Shown one piece after another: positions 24,818-32,053 of a stretch of DNA of 64,000 nt (position 1 is the first letter of the stretch; the number at the start of each line of letters is the position of its first letter). The translations under genes were made by a program, and so were the position numbers. Source of the stretch: Shewanella pealeana ATCC 700345 (GTDB lineage: Bacteria > Pseudomonadota > Gammaproteobacteria > Enterobacterales > Shewanellaceae); assembly GCF_000018285.1 (NCBI RefSeq), contig NC_009901.1:4215001-4279000 (forward strand), written 5' to 3'. A model generated the notes under the pieces. The model was not told where the DNA came from and ran no database searches. It saw nothing but the letters and a program-made list of their open reading frames with translations.

Positions 24818-25752
24818 TTTTTAAAATCAATCGCTTTAGCAGCAACTTATCTCACAGGTTAAGTGCTGCTCTAGTTACCATGCTGCTTGGGCTTTCTATG
24901 ACAGAAAGCTCAGCGCATCAAGCCGAGTTAACACTAAGTCCTACGACTAAAGCTACAACTACAACAACTACAACTACAACAAAAAGAGAATTAACAGTGA
25001 GCCAGCCACATACCCTTACATTAGATGACGTCTCATTTGATAAAAAACAAGGCAGGATTGATGTTTACAAGGGCAAGCATAAACATATCATCATCCCTGA
25101 TAATTTTGACGGTATCCCCGTCACCAAGATCTGGGATTATGCTTTTTCAGAGGTTGAGGAGTTAAGCGAAGAATTCGAAGAGGTCCCAGAGAACCTAATA
25201 GCCAGCGTGGTTATCCCTAATACAGTCACCGAAATTGGTGAAGGCGCATTTCAGCGTAACGCCCTTACCGAGGTAGTGATCCCAAGTTCTGTGACTCGTA
25301 TTGGTTACAAGGCCTTTGCTGAAAACGCACTTACCAGCGTGGACATCCCAGATTCAGTGACTGAAATTGCAGAAAGAGCATTTGCCAAAAATGCATTAAC
25401 TCAGCTGAGCCTGCCAAATGCATTGACTAAAATTAATGATCGAGTGTTTCAATTTAATGCGTTAACCAGCATCACTATTCCTGATTCCGTGACTGAAATC
25501 GGTTTAGGCGCATTTAGGGGGAATGAACTTCAAAGCATCACAATTCCTGACTCTGTAACTGACATAGGTTCAGAAGCGTTTGCAGATAATGTCATAACCA
25601 ATGTATTCATTCCGACTTCGGTCACTTACATGGGTAATGACGCTTTTACCGGTAACCCATTAAGGGGCAGGATTATCAAAGGCTTTGGCAACAAAAAGCC
25701 GCCCAAAGAACTCACTGACGAAGAGTGGCTCGAAGCCTATGGTGACTTATAA
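24802..25752 (+). CDS. BspA-type leucine-rich repeat (LRR_5) exported protein
   Basis: 316 residues. The N-terminus has a basic start and hydrophobic segment LSAALVTMLLGLSM with likely cleavage at SSA-HQ. Next comes a run of threonines (residues about 48-60) encoded by a trinucleotide repeat. From about residue 140 there are at least six 23-residue repeats of the form 'NALTSxxIPDSVTEIGxxAFxx', the LRR_5/BspA consensus. The C-terminus KELTDEEWLEAYGDL is acidic. Such proteins are usually secreted or surface-exposed and act in adhesion or binding. The start is uncertain because the frame opens inside the previous gene. Confidence 0.85.
   Translation: MDGRLIFKINRFSSNLSHRLSAALVTMLLGLSMTESSAHQAELTLSPTTKATTTTTTTTTKRELTVSQPHTLTLDDVSFDKKQGRIDVYKGKHKHIIIPDNFDGIPVTKIWDYAFSEVEELSEEFEEVPENLIASVVIPNTVTEIGEGAFQRNALTEVVIPSSVTRIGYKAFAENALTSVDIPDSVTEIAERAFAKNALTQLSLPNALTKINDRVFQFNALTSITIPDSVTEIGLGAFRGNELQSITIPDSVTDIGSEAFADNVITNVFIPTSVTYMGNDAFTGNPLRGRIIKGFGNKKPPKELTDEEWLEAYGDL
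24953..24981 (+). repeat. ACA/ACT trinucleotide run coding poly-threonine
   Basis: CTACAACTACAACAACTACA and onward is a short imperfect microsatellite in frame within the leucine-rich repeat gene. Length changes by whole triplets would alter the linker without breaking the frame. Confidence 0.7.
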
Positions 25753-25875
25753 GCTAAAGCATTGCTGCGCGCACATCTAACATCTGATAGCGCGTAACCT
25801 TGTGAGCTTACTGCTCACAAGGTTTACAGCAGAGAAGTAACTGTCCCCTGTTATACCATCTACAACAACTTCAAG

Positions 25876-26586
25876 TTAATCGTACTCAGCTACTAGCATG
25901 ACTTTCTTTAACTCTGGCTGGTAAAACACCATAAACTCACCGGCAAAGCCCAAGTACTCACTATCTCTGACCAAGTAAGCTTCATCTTTAAAGCTGCCTA
26001 TGAAGGTATATTCTTTATTGTCTTTCTGATCCAGATAAACGATATCGCGAGTGCTCATATGTTCAAATTCAGGATGATTAAGGCTGCAGGTCACTTCATA
26101 GTAATGATCCAGCTCTGGGTTCTTTGCCAGTTCATTATATAAACATGAAGCCCAATTCTGGCCAAATCTAGGTTGGCCGCCCAAAGTGATTAATGGCAGC
26201 TTTTTGTCACGACGCATCAAACACTTATTGGCAGCAAATTCGTCCTGCGCTTGCTGATAGTTGTCTAAGTACTCGTCTTGCTCCTCAAGCGTATCATCAT
26301 TGGCGTACTCGTCATCTAAGCACCAGCCTTGTTGCTCATCAATATACGAATAGGTGATTGGGCCATAATCACCATCGGGAATGCCTTGCAGATTAGGGAG
26401 TGCAATGAGTATTTTGTCGTCAATGCTTGCATCAAACATATTGAATGACAACAACCCAATTGGAATTAATTTCTCACGGTCAAAAACCACAGACTCAGCA
26501 GTTGGAAATGCAGCATAACCAGCTTCATCATGGAAGATATCGGTTTTAGCTACATTCAATTTGGTATCTTTAATTATAAACGCCAT
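25876..26586 (-). CDS. Cytoplasmic protein, possibly DUF1963 (YwqG-like)
   Basis: 236 residues from ATG 26586; a GTG at 26598 is an alternative. Very acidic in the middle (DDEYANDDTLEEQDEYLDN). The segment LPLITLGGQPRFGQNWASC near residue 140 resembles the 'GG.P...Q' signature of DUF1963/YwqG-like proteins, and the C-terminal half is beta-rich. No signal or membrane segment. It is a single minus-strand gene with no operon partner. The family call is tentative. Confidence 0.6.
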   Translation of the reverse strand: MAFIIKDTKLNVAKTDIFHDEAGYAAFPTAESVVFDREKLIPIGLLSFNMFDASIDDKILIALPNLQGIPDGDYGPITYSYIDEQQGWCLDDEYANDDTLEEQDEYLDNYQQAQDEFAANKCLMRRDKKLPLITLGGQPRFGQNWASCLYNELAKNPELDHYYEVTCSLNHPEFEHMSTRDIVYLDQKDNKEYTFIGSFKDEAYLVRDSEYLGFAGEFMVFYQPELKKVMLVAEYD

Positions 26587-26871
26587 ATTTAACAACACAT
26601 TCCTTTTATTAATAGTTTAACCTGCTAATTCGCTAGCATTTTCCACAAGCGATTCATAGATTATTGATGCCAGTATACGCTCTTGTTAGGGGAAATTGGC
26701 GTATTCAAATACGCCGAAAATCACACTTTGAGAAGTCAAATTGAGTCTGATAAGAGTCATATCAATAACGCTACATTTTACATGCATAAATGCGCGAAAG
26801 CCTCCATGTACTATTAAGGAAGCCTCGTCATCCATGCCTCACACATCGGCGAACGGTTAGAATAAAATCAG
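26587..26871. other. Intergenic, nothing recognised
   Basis: 285 bp without a gene or clear repeat. It contains AT-rich promoter-like DNA for the downstream minus-strand gene. Confidence 0.4.
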
Positions 26872-27384
26872 TTACACATTACGAACGATAAAGCTGTCAC
26901 GGCTTGAGGTCATCTGCAGATACATCAGATAACAGACGGGTATTAATATCAGGGAGAACACCACCAAAGCGATAATCATAAACAGATGCATTGTTGGCTT
27001 GATAACCGCTGTATCTGGGTTGCTGGGGTTGTAATGCACTTGGATCTTCTTACCACTAGGAAACTCAGCCACCAAGGCTTCGGCCTCCTCCCAAGAGTAA
27101 CCCGGAATAGCACCAGTGATGTCGGTCTTATTACTCTTGTGGTAAATTTTACCGTCAACAGCATAAAAATACTCGATAGCCACCTCGTAATGAGATTCTG
27201 CGCTGCTTCTTTCATGATAGCGCTCAATACTCCAACAATTCACCACGACTCCTTTAGCCGTAGGCCAATTAAAAGAGGCATGAAACTGATGCACTGCGTA
27301 GGTTGCCACTCCAACAGCAGTGGAGAACATGATAAACATAAACCAGATTAATATTGAAACCTGCGACAGCTTAAAGCGCTTCAC
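26872..27384 (-). CDS. DUF3592 membrane protein
   Basis: 170 residues with two membrane helices (about 10-32 and 132-155) flanking an extracytoplasmic domain. The domain has the DUF3592 pattern: WPTAKGVVVNCWSIER at the start, then YEVAIEYFYAVDGKIYH, and the closing YNPSNPDTAVIKP. Function of the family is unknown. The start overlaps the upstream 155-aa membrane protein by 14 bp, so the two are co-translated. Confidence 0.85.
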   Translation of the reverse strand: MKRFKLSQVSILIWFMFIMFSTAVGVATYAVHQFHASFNWPTAKGVVVNCWSIERYHERSSAESHYEVAIEYFYAVDGKIYHKSNKTDITGAIPGYSWEEAEALVAEFPSGKKIQVHYNPSNPDTAVIKPTMHLFMIIALVVFSLILIPVCYLMYLQMTSSRDSFIVRNV

Positions 27385-27838
27385 TATTATTCACCTCATT
27401 ACCCTCACGACTATCCTCACAACTGCCCTTATAAATAACCATCAAAACTCGATAGCCTTTCACTAATCTAATCAATGGCCAAAGAGTGCCAATAATCAGC
27501 AATACCGCCCCAAGAAAACCAAAGCCAAGCAGGTAGCCAAACTCTTCAGCTCCAGTCGTTGAAAACAGCCCACCATAATTAAATCTACTGGCCACCATAA
27601 ACGAGGCTAAGGCCGCTAAATGCAGCCCAAGGTAAATCCCTATCGACTGCAATAGATTCAAATAGCCTTGTTTAAAAACGGGGGAAGTAACGCGGTGCCA
27701 GCAACCCCCAGCCCAACTAAGCAAGACTAGCCACAGGGTCGCGGCAGGCCACCAAATCCAGCTAAGCAGATAAATTACCGCCGCGGCTAGGTAACTGTAA
27801 CGCACCAGTGCTAGCAAAGAGCACTTTGAAAAGTCCAT
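27371..27838 (-). CDS. Small multi-pass membrane protein
   Basis: 155 residues, four hydrophobic segments (about 10-25, 30-45, 65-83 and 103-125), Trp-rich (LLSWIWWPAATLWLVLLSWAGG). No known family recognised with confidence. A short charged C-terminus follows. It is first in a two-gene operon with the DUF3592 protein. It could be a small accessory membrane protein of the DUF4870 kind, but this is a guess. Confidence 0.65.
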   Translation of the reverse strand: MDFSKCSLLALVRYSYLAAAVIYLLSWIWWPAATLWLVLLSWAGGCWHRVTSPVFKQGYLNLLQSIGIYLGLHLAALASFMVASRFNYGGLFSTTGAEEFGYLLGFGFLGAVLLIIGTLWPLIRLVKGYRVLMVIYKGSCEDSREGNEVNNSEAL

Positions 27839-27865
27839 TATAAATCCTTATTTACAGCGACTTTA

Positions 27866-27910
27866 GATAACACGGCATTAGATAACACGGCATTAGATAA
27901 CACGGCATTA
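27866..27910. repeat. Three perfect 15-bp tandem repeats
   Basis: GATAACACGGCATTA occurs three times in a row immediately upstream of the 155-aa membrane protein gene (start at 27838). It could affect promoter spacing if copy number varies. Confidence 0.9.
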
Positions 27911-27991
27911 GACTAAAGCGACTCTAGTTAGTCTTGCTGTAATACATCTTGGTTTTAATCTCGAGTATTAGGCCTTGATATCCAAGGGAGA

Positions 27992-28025
27992 GCCAAAAAC
28001 ATGCCATTAACAATGGGGGGCAATA
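27992..28025 (+). repeat. 34-bp direct repeat, left copy
   Basis: Begins GCCAAAAACATGCCATTAAC and matches 28925-28958 at 32 of 34 positions. The two copies flank the gene at 28039-28737 in the same orientation. Confidence 0.85.
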
Positions 28026-28038
28026 TTAGCATCCATTG

Positions 28039-28737
28039 CTAAATGTCAGAGGCTTTTGATTCGTAGGTTAAGGGGGGAAACTCACTGTGTTGTAATAGAT
28101 AGACGACTTCCCACGGAGTTTTATCGGTTTGCCTGAATGTTTCAGCATAGTACATATGACTTTCAGCCAGCGCCTTGGGGGCCGGTGGTGTGTCTATCCA
28201 TTTTGACCCGGTGATGTTATTGAATTGATAATTGAAAGGCAGGTGCAACGGGCTACGCAATGAAAATTTGGCAGTGTAGCCGGCATCGCGGTGTTTTTCT
28301 GTTATCCAGACGCTCACGTAAAAGGCCGGCGCGGTATCCCAGGTTCCCTGAATACGGTATTCCCAATCCCGGTCTTGTGTTATCTCCACTGACGCGATTT
28401 GTGGATGGTCCTGCAATACATCATTAAGACTGGTGTGTGGGTCAATACCGAATGCAGTCAGTTCCTCTATAATCATTTGATAGTGTGCCTGCCCACCGCC
28501 CTCTTCTATTTGTTGGCTTGAGAGTTGATGACTGTTGTAGATCATGTCCGCCATACTCATGTTCATTACGAATCTGGCCGGTGAGTTAATGTAATAGAGG
28601 GCAGCATAAGCCAGTGCAGCCAGAAGCGTGATTGAGCAGAACCGTTTCCAGTTTATCCTGACCAGAGTGCGTTTGAGTTTGCTTTTAAACAGGTTGTGGG
28701 TTTTGCGCTTAGAGAAAGGGGTGGGTTTTCGCAACAT
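28039..28737 (-). CDS. Membrane-anchored unknown protein
   Basis: 232 residues. A basic N-terminus (about 30 residues rich in Lys and Arg) precedes one hydrophobic segment FCSITLLAALAYAALYYI near residues 33-50, so it is a type II inner-membrane protein with a periplasmic C-terminal domain. The domain has no recognised family. The gene stands alone between two 34-bp direct repeats, which suggests it arrived as a unit or that recombination could remove it. No clear operon partner. Confidence 0.65.
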   Translation of the reverse strand: MLRKPTPFSKRKTHNLFKSKLKRTLVRINWKRFCSITLLAALAYAALYYINSPARFVMNMSMADMIYNSHQLSSQQIEEGGGQAHYQMIIEELTAFGIDPHTSLNDVLQDHPQIASVEITQDRDWEYRIQGTWDTAPAFYVSVWITEKHRDAGYTAKFSLRSPLHLPFNYQFNNITGSKWIDTPPAPKALAESHMYYAETFRQTDKTPWEVVYLLQHSEFPPLTYESKASDI

Positions 28738-28924
28738 TCAGGATACCAACATTAGGCGTTTTGGCTTATTCAGCCGAATGGCGCACAGCGTAAAGATATA
28801 TTGGAGCTGGAGCAAGTCAAATGTTTGATCAGGATACACTTTTACTTATATGGACTCCCCCTGCGCATGGTTAAAAATAAGCTAAAACATAAGCCCTCAA
28901 TGCTAAATCAACAATAAGTGGCGG

Positions 28925-28958
28925 GCCAAAAACATGCTATTAACAATGGGGGTCAATA
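28925..28958 (+). repeat. 34-bp direct repeat, right copy
   Basis: Begins GCCAAAAACATGCTATTAAC. Two mismatches to 27992-28025. It lies 12 bp before the hairpin-chain repeat copy 3. Confidence 0.85.
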
Positions 28959-28969
28959 CTGGATTTCTA

Positions 28970-29269
28970 TCAAGCTTCGCTTGATAAAGGTCGTGGCTTT
29001 GCCACATATCAGGCTACGCCTGACTAAGGTCGTGAGCTTCCAGCTCACACTCGGCCAAGAGGGGATCAACAGCAATCCCCTCTTGGCCATTTCTTTCATA
29101 AAGAGTCCTGCCGCCCCGACGAAGTTACATGCATTTTATACGGGCCTCATACTTATTCGAAATAGCCTAACGCTTCCGATGGGACATCCTGTCCCGCGAA
29201 AGCTACGCCCACATCCGTGTGGGCATCACGACTATTTCTTCAACGTACTTCGGCAACTTCGATGGGGAA
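28970..29269 (+). repeat. Hairpin-chain intergenic repeat, copy 3
   Basis: Hairpins in order: TCAAGcttcgCTTGA, GTGGCtttgCCAC, TCAGGctacgCCTGA, GTGAGCTtccAGCTCAC, the extended AAGAGGGGAT/ATCCCCTCTT, GGGACAtccTGTCCC, and GCCCACAtccgTGTGGGC. It ends CGGCAACTTCGATGGGGAA. Compared with copies 1 and 4, substitutions in at least two stems occur on both arms and restore pairing. Confidence 0.88.
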
Positions 29270-29681
29270 AGTGTGTTTCCTGTAGACCTACAAGGATTAT
29301 CTAGCTTGTTAGTTATGGCTTAAGATAGAGGACTGCTACTTTAAGAACTAAACATCAACTCAGAAAGTTTACGCTGACCCCACTTATCTGCGGTAACTTA
29401 AGTAGAGAGTCGCTGTTATCTGCATGCTCAATATGAGCAACTCGCTATTGGTTTATGGCTACAGGCTACAGATAGAGCAACTGCTTATTGAGAACGAAGC
29501 ATCGATTCAGAATAGTTCCCCCAGCCCCACACATCCTTGTTTTTATGACAATTTGTATCCACCAAACACTAGCTGTATACATGTCATTAACGGAATACGT
29601 ACAATACGCTTCTCTTAATACCGCTTGTTTATCTTATTGGATTTAGATTCGACTCCGCTTTCGAGGCGCTAAAGGCTAACT
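29270..29681. other. Intergenic, no supported gene
   Basis: A 64-codon open frame at 29424-29618 has no ribosome-binding site or family signal and is not called. No repeat or RNA gene recognised here. Confidence 0.4.
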
Positions 29682-29936
29682 ATGCAAAAAAATAACTTTG
29701 ATTACGATAAAGCCATAAAAAACATAACTTATTTTGAGATTCTTGTCGGAATATCACTAGCAATAGATATTGTATTTAAATTTTACGGAGCATCAAAAGG
29801 CATACTTAGCTGTGGTGCAGAACCATCACTGACTTGGCTCACCTTTGCAGCTCTCGGTAGGCTAATAGGACATAGCGCTAAGAGCATTCTTCAAGCATTA
29901 AAATCGAATAGTGAAAATAATAGGGAGCAAAACTGA
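29682..29936 (+). CDS. Small membrane protein, unknown
   Basis: 84 residues with one or two hydrophobic segments (YFEILVGISLAIDIVFKF near 17-34 and LTWLTFAALGRLI near 50-62) and a polar C-terminus. No family recognised. The upstream GGCTAAC and GAGGCGCTAAAGG offer a modest ribosome-binding site. It is an isolated gene between repeat copies 3 and 4 and could be a horizontally acquired fragment. Confidence 0.5.
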   Translation: MQKNNFDYDKAIKNITYFEILVGISLAIDIVFKFYGASKGILSCGAEPSLTWLTFAALGRLIGHSAKSILQALKSNSENNREQN

Positions 29937-29961
29937 GTCAAAAACTAACAGAAAACACCTG

Positions 29962-30224
29962 TTCCCCATCGGAGTTGCCGAAGTACGTTGGAATAAATCG
30001 CGTGATGCCGACAGGGATGTCGGCGTAGCTTTCGCGGGGCAGGATGCCCCATCGGAAGCGTTAGCGATTTATCCATAAGTACGAGGGAGACAACTTCGTC
30101 GGGGCGGCTCGGGAGATGCAAGAGGGGGTAGCTGTTGACCCCTTCTTGCCCGTGTGTGAGCTGGAAGCTCACGACTTTGGTCAGGCGCAGCCTGATAAGA
30201 AAACAGTTTTTAGACGAAGTCTAA
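29962..30224 (-). repeat. Hairpin-chain intergenic repeat, copy 4 (minus strand)
   Basis: Read on the minus strand: TTAGACttcGTCTAA, TCAGGctgcgCCTGA, GTGAGCTtccAGCTCAC, a GGGGT/ACCCC stem with the CAACAGC loop, CGCCCCGACGAAG, GGGGCAtccTGCCCC, GCCGACAtcccTGTCGGC, and the closing CTCCGATGGGGAA. The first hairpin overlaps the stop codon of the minus-strand gene at 30221, so the copy sits exactly at that gene's 3' end and in its direction. Confidence 0.88.
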
Positions 30225-30763
30225 ATAAACATCGCAATCATGCCACCCACCGTGGCAGCTGCCTTAACATATTGGCCTGCAGAATATGAAGGGTCACCGT
30301 TCTCATCGATCTCCTCGGGATGATCGAGTCCTAAAGCCCCAAACACAAAAGATTCAAAATCGCCATCTTCCTCAGCTTCAGCCTTCGGTACAGAGCCATC
30401 AGCTTTAGATAAAGAGCCTTCAGCTTTAGGTAAGGAGCCTTCAGCTTTAGGTAAAGAGCCGTCAGCTTTAGGTAAAGAGCCGCCGGCTTTAGCAGCCGTC
30501 TGCTCATCGGCAAGCTTTTGCTGAGCATCAGCCGAGATAGCCACATTGGTGCTGGCACCCACATTGGGTAAAGGCGCTGCTTGATTCGCTGTAGAGCTCG
30601 CAGTAAGAGTCGCAGAAGTCGCCGCTTCATTGGCAACCGTCACGGGTGCATTGGCAGATGTATTAACCTGCGAATTACCCACGGCATTACCAAGGGGGGC
30701 GCTCACATTAGCACTTACATTAGCATTCACACCTGCACTAACACCCGCACTCACAGAAGTCAT
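30221..30763 (-). CDS. Ala/Ser-rich protein with GSLPKAE repeats
   Basis: 180 residues from ATG 30763, which has GAGGA 8 bases upstream. The N-terminal half is low-complexity Ala/Ser/Val/Asn (SVSAGVSAGVNANVSAN). Residues about 95-130 contain five tandem heptads of the type GSLPKAE, encoded by 21-bp DNA repeats. An acidic part (EAEEDGDFESFVFG) and a hydrophobic C-terminal helix AAATVGGMIAMFI follow. No signal peptide. Not recognised; the tail could insert in a membrane or be a secretion signal. It may be a surface or secreted peptide precursor, but there is no partner gene to support this. Confidence 0.65.
   Translation of the reverse strand: MTSVSAGVSAGVNANVSANVSAPLGNAVGNSQVNTSANAPVTVANEAATSATLTASSTANQAAPLPNVGASTNVAISADAQQKLADEQTAAKAGGSLPKADGSLPKAEGSLPKAEGSLSKADGSVPKAEAEEDGDFESFVFGALGLDHPEEIDENGDPSYSAGQYVKAAATVGGMIAMFI
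30393..30497 (-). repeat. Five 21-bp in-frame tandem repeats
   Basis: GAGCC(T)TCAGCTTTAGGTAAA units at 30393, 30414, 30435, 30456 and 30477 encode the GSLPKAE/D heptads. Units differ by one to a few bases. Unit number could vary without frame change. Confidence 0.9.
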
Positions 30764-31046
30764 CAAACATTCCTCTAATTAATCCCTTTTACAACAGTGG
30801 GATATACAAGAGCAGATAGTAAGCAGGAAAGCATTAACCTCAAAGCAAATTTTGTCGAAAATTTGATACAAAACGTATCAAAGGGAACCTAGTCCAAATT
30901 GTTGTCAGCCCTTAATTAGGCTATACTTAATTAGGCTTTACTTGACTGGATTCTGTATTAGGCGCTTTATTAAGTTCTTTATGAAAAGAGGTAATCTTCA
31001 ATGCAACAACTGGATGGAGCATTGAGGTAAAAATAAAAGATCAAAC

Positions 31047-31772
31047 TTAAAAATCATATTGCTCTCGCTGTACCCATAGCGGATCGTAGTGCTGGCCCTG
31101 CATATAAATAACATCCACATTCATCTGCGTCAGCTCTTCAAATAAACCTATAAATTGGCCTCCACCATGGCTTGCAGTCAAGTTAGTGGTATATAGCGAA
31201 AGCGGGCTTCCGTTAGCAAACTGGCGGGAAAAAGTCGCTAAACTATGTTGATGTTCAAGTAAGTAATGTTTATCAATCCAGCGCCCGCCTAGGTAGATTG
31301 CTGAGCTTGAGGCCTTAGCGACAATACTCACATTCGAGTAAGGCGGCTCTTGGTATAGCGCCTGATTTATCTGCTCAAATGGCTCCATATTGTCTTCTAG
31401 AATAAGCAGATGCACCTCCCCACTAAAGCCTGACAATAACGCCTCGAGCTGCTCTAGCGAACTATCGACGATGATCAGGCTGACGCTTTGCTCGGCTTTC
31501 ACCAATGAGCTCTTTATCTTAGTCAGCGTAATTGACTCAGCCTCAAACGCTGACTCAAACTCTGGCTCAAAGTTTGGCTCTGCTATGGCATCATTGATAA
31601 ACAGCAGTAGGCAGAGTAATACTATCCAGTAGACGGGAAAGTCATGGCTGAGACGGCGCTTCGTTTTCTTGTTGGCGATAAGCCCCCTTATCGAGAGATC
31701 GTTAAAGATCGTCATGCCGGTTAAGCTATCGTTGAAGTTAGTGTAGCGGCTTGTCTGTTTGAGATAATTCAT
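31047..31772 (-). CDS. DUF4347-like protein with N-terminal membrane segment
   Basis: 241 residues from ATG 31772; the frame is open to 31868 with no better start, so the N-terminus is uncertain. A hydrophobic segment YWIVLLCLLLFINDAIA near residues 50-65 acts as signal or anchor. The following domain reads SLIIVDSSLEQLEALLSGF, HLLILEDNMEPFEQINQAL and SSAIYLGGRWI, the pattern of DUF4347 domains ('IDSS...L..L', 'D...qI', 'LG..wl') found at the N-terminus of large adhesins. Here the domain is stand-alone and not followed by repeats. Location is probably periplasmic or surface; function unknown. Confidence 0.6.
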   Translation of the reverse strand: MNYLKQTSRYTNFNDSLTGMTIFNDLSIRGLIANKKTKRRLSHDFPVYWIVLLCLLLFINDAIAEPNFEPEFESAFEAESITLTKIKSSLVKAEQSVSLIIVDSSLEQLEALLSGFSGEVHLLILEDNMEPFEQINQALYQEPPYSNVSIVAKASSSAIYLGGRWIDKHYLLEHQHSLATFSRQFANGSPLSLYTTNLTASHGGGQFIGLFEELTQMNVDVIYMQGQHYDPLWVQREQYDF

Positions 31773-31990
31773 AATGAGCTCGAGCCGATAAACAATAAAC
31801 TTACTGATGCATAGAACAAACCACATCGGTATAGCAAAAATGAAATTGGCTTTCACATTTGGATTCAATTAGTTAATAACGTCTCATTTCGCTTGTGGTT
31901 ACCTTTTTAAATCCCGTCCAGCTCTGCAAATGAATTTGCAACGCATTTTGCTTGCGGCTTTACAGTGAAATATCCGTTCAATTAAACAAA

Positions 31991-32020
31991 AAGCCTCTTA
32001 GATTTAAATCTAAGAGGCTT
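31991..32020. terminator. Bidirectional terminator downstream of glnE
   Basis: The perfect 30-bp palindrome AAGCCTCTTAGATTT and its complement, flanked by A and T runs, 34 bp past the glnE stop. Confidence 0.85.
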
Positions 32021-32053
32021 TAAAACGGTCACGTTTATAATGGGATGAGAGGC

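Noticed and set aside
27866..27910. Possible CRISPR array
   Set aside because: Three contiguous 15-bp repeats without spacers and no cas genes in the window.
28918..29304. 128-codon frame through repeat copy 3
   Set aside because: The frame is a by-product of the hairpin repeat; similar peptides appear from other copies in unrelated contexts.
30331..30636. Leu/Arg-rich 101-codon frame with repeats
   Set aside because: Shadow frame of the GSLPKAE gene; the repeats follow from the same 21-bp DNA units.
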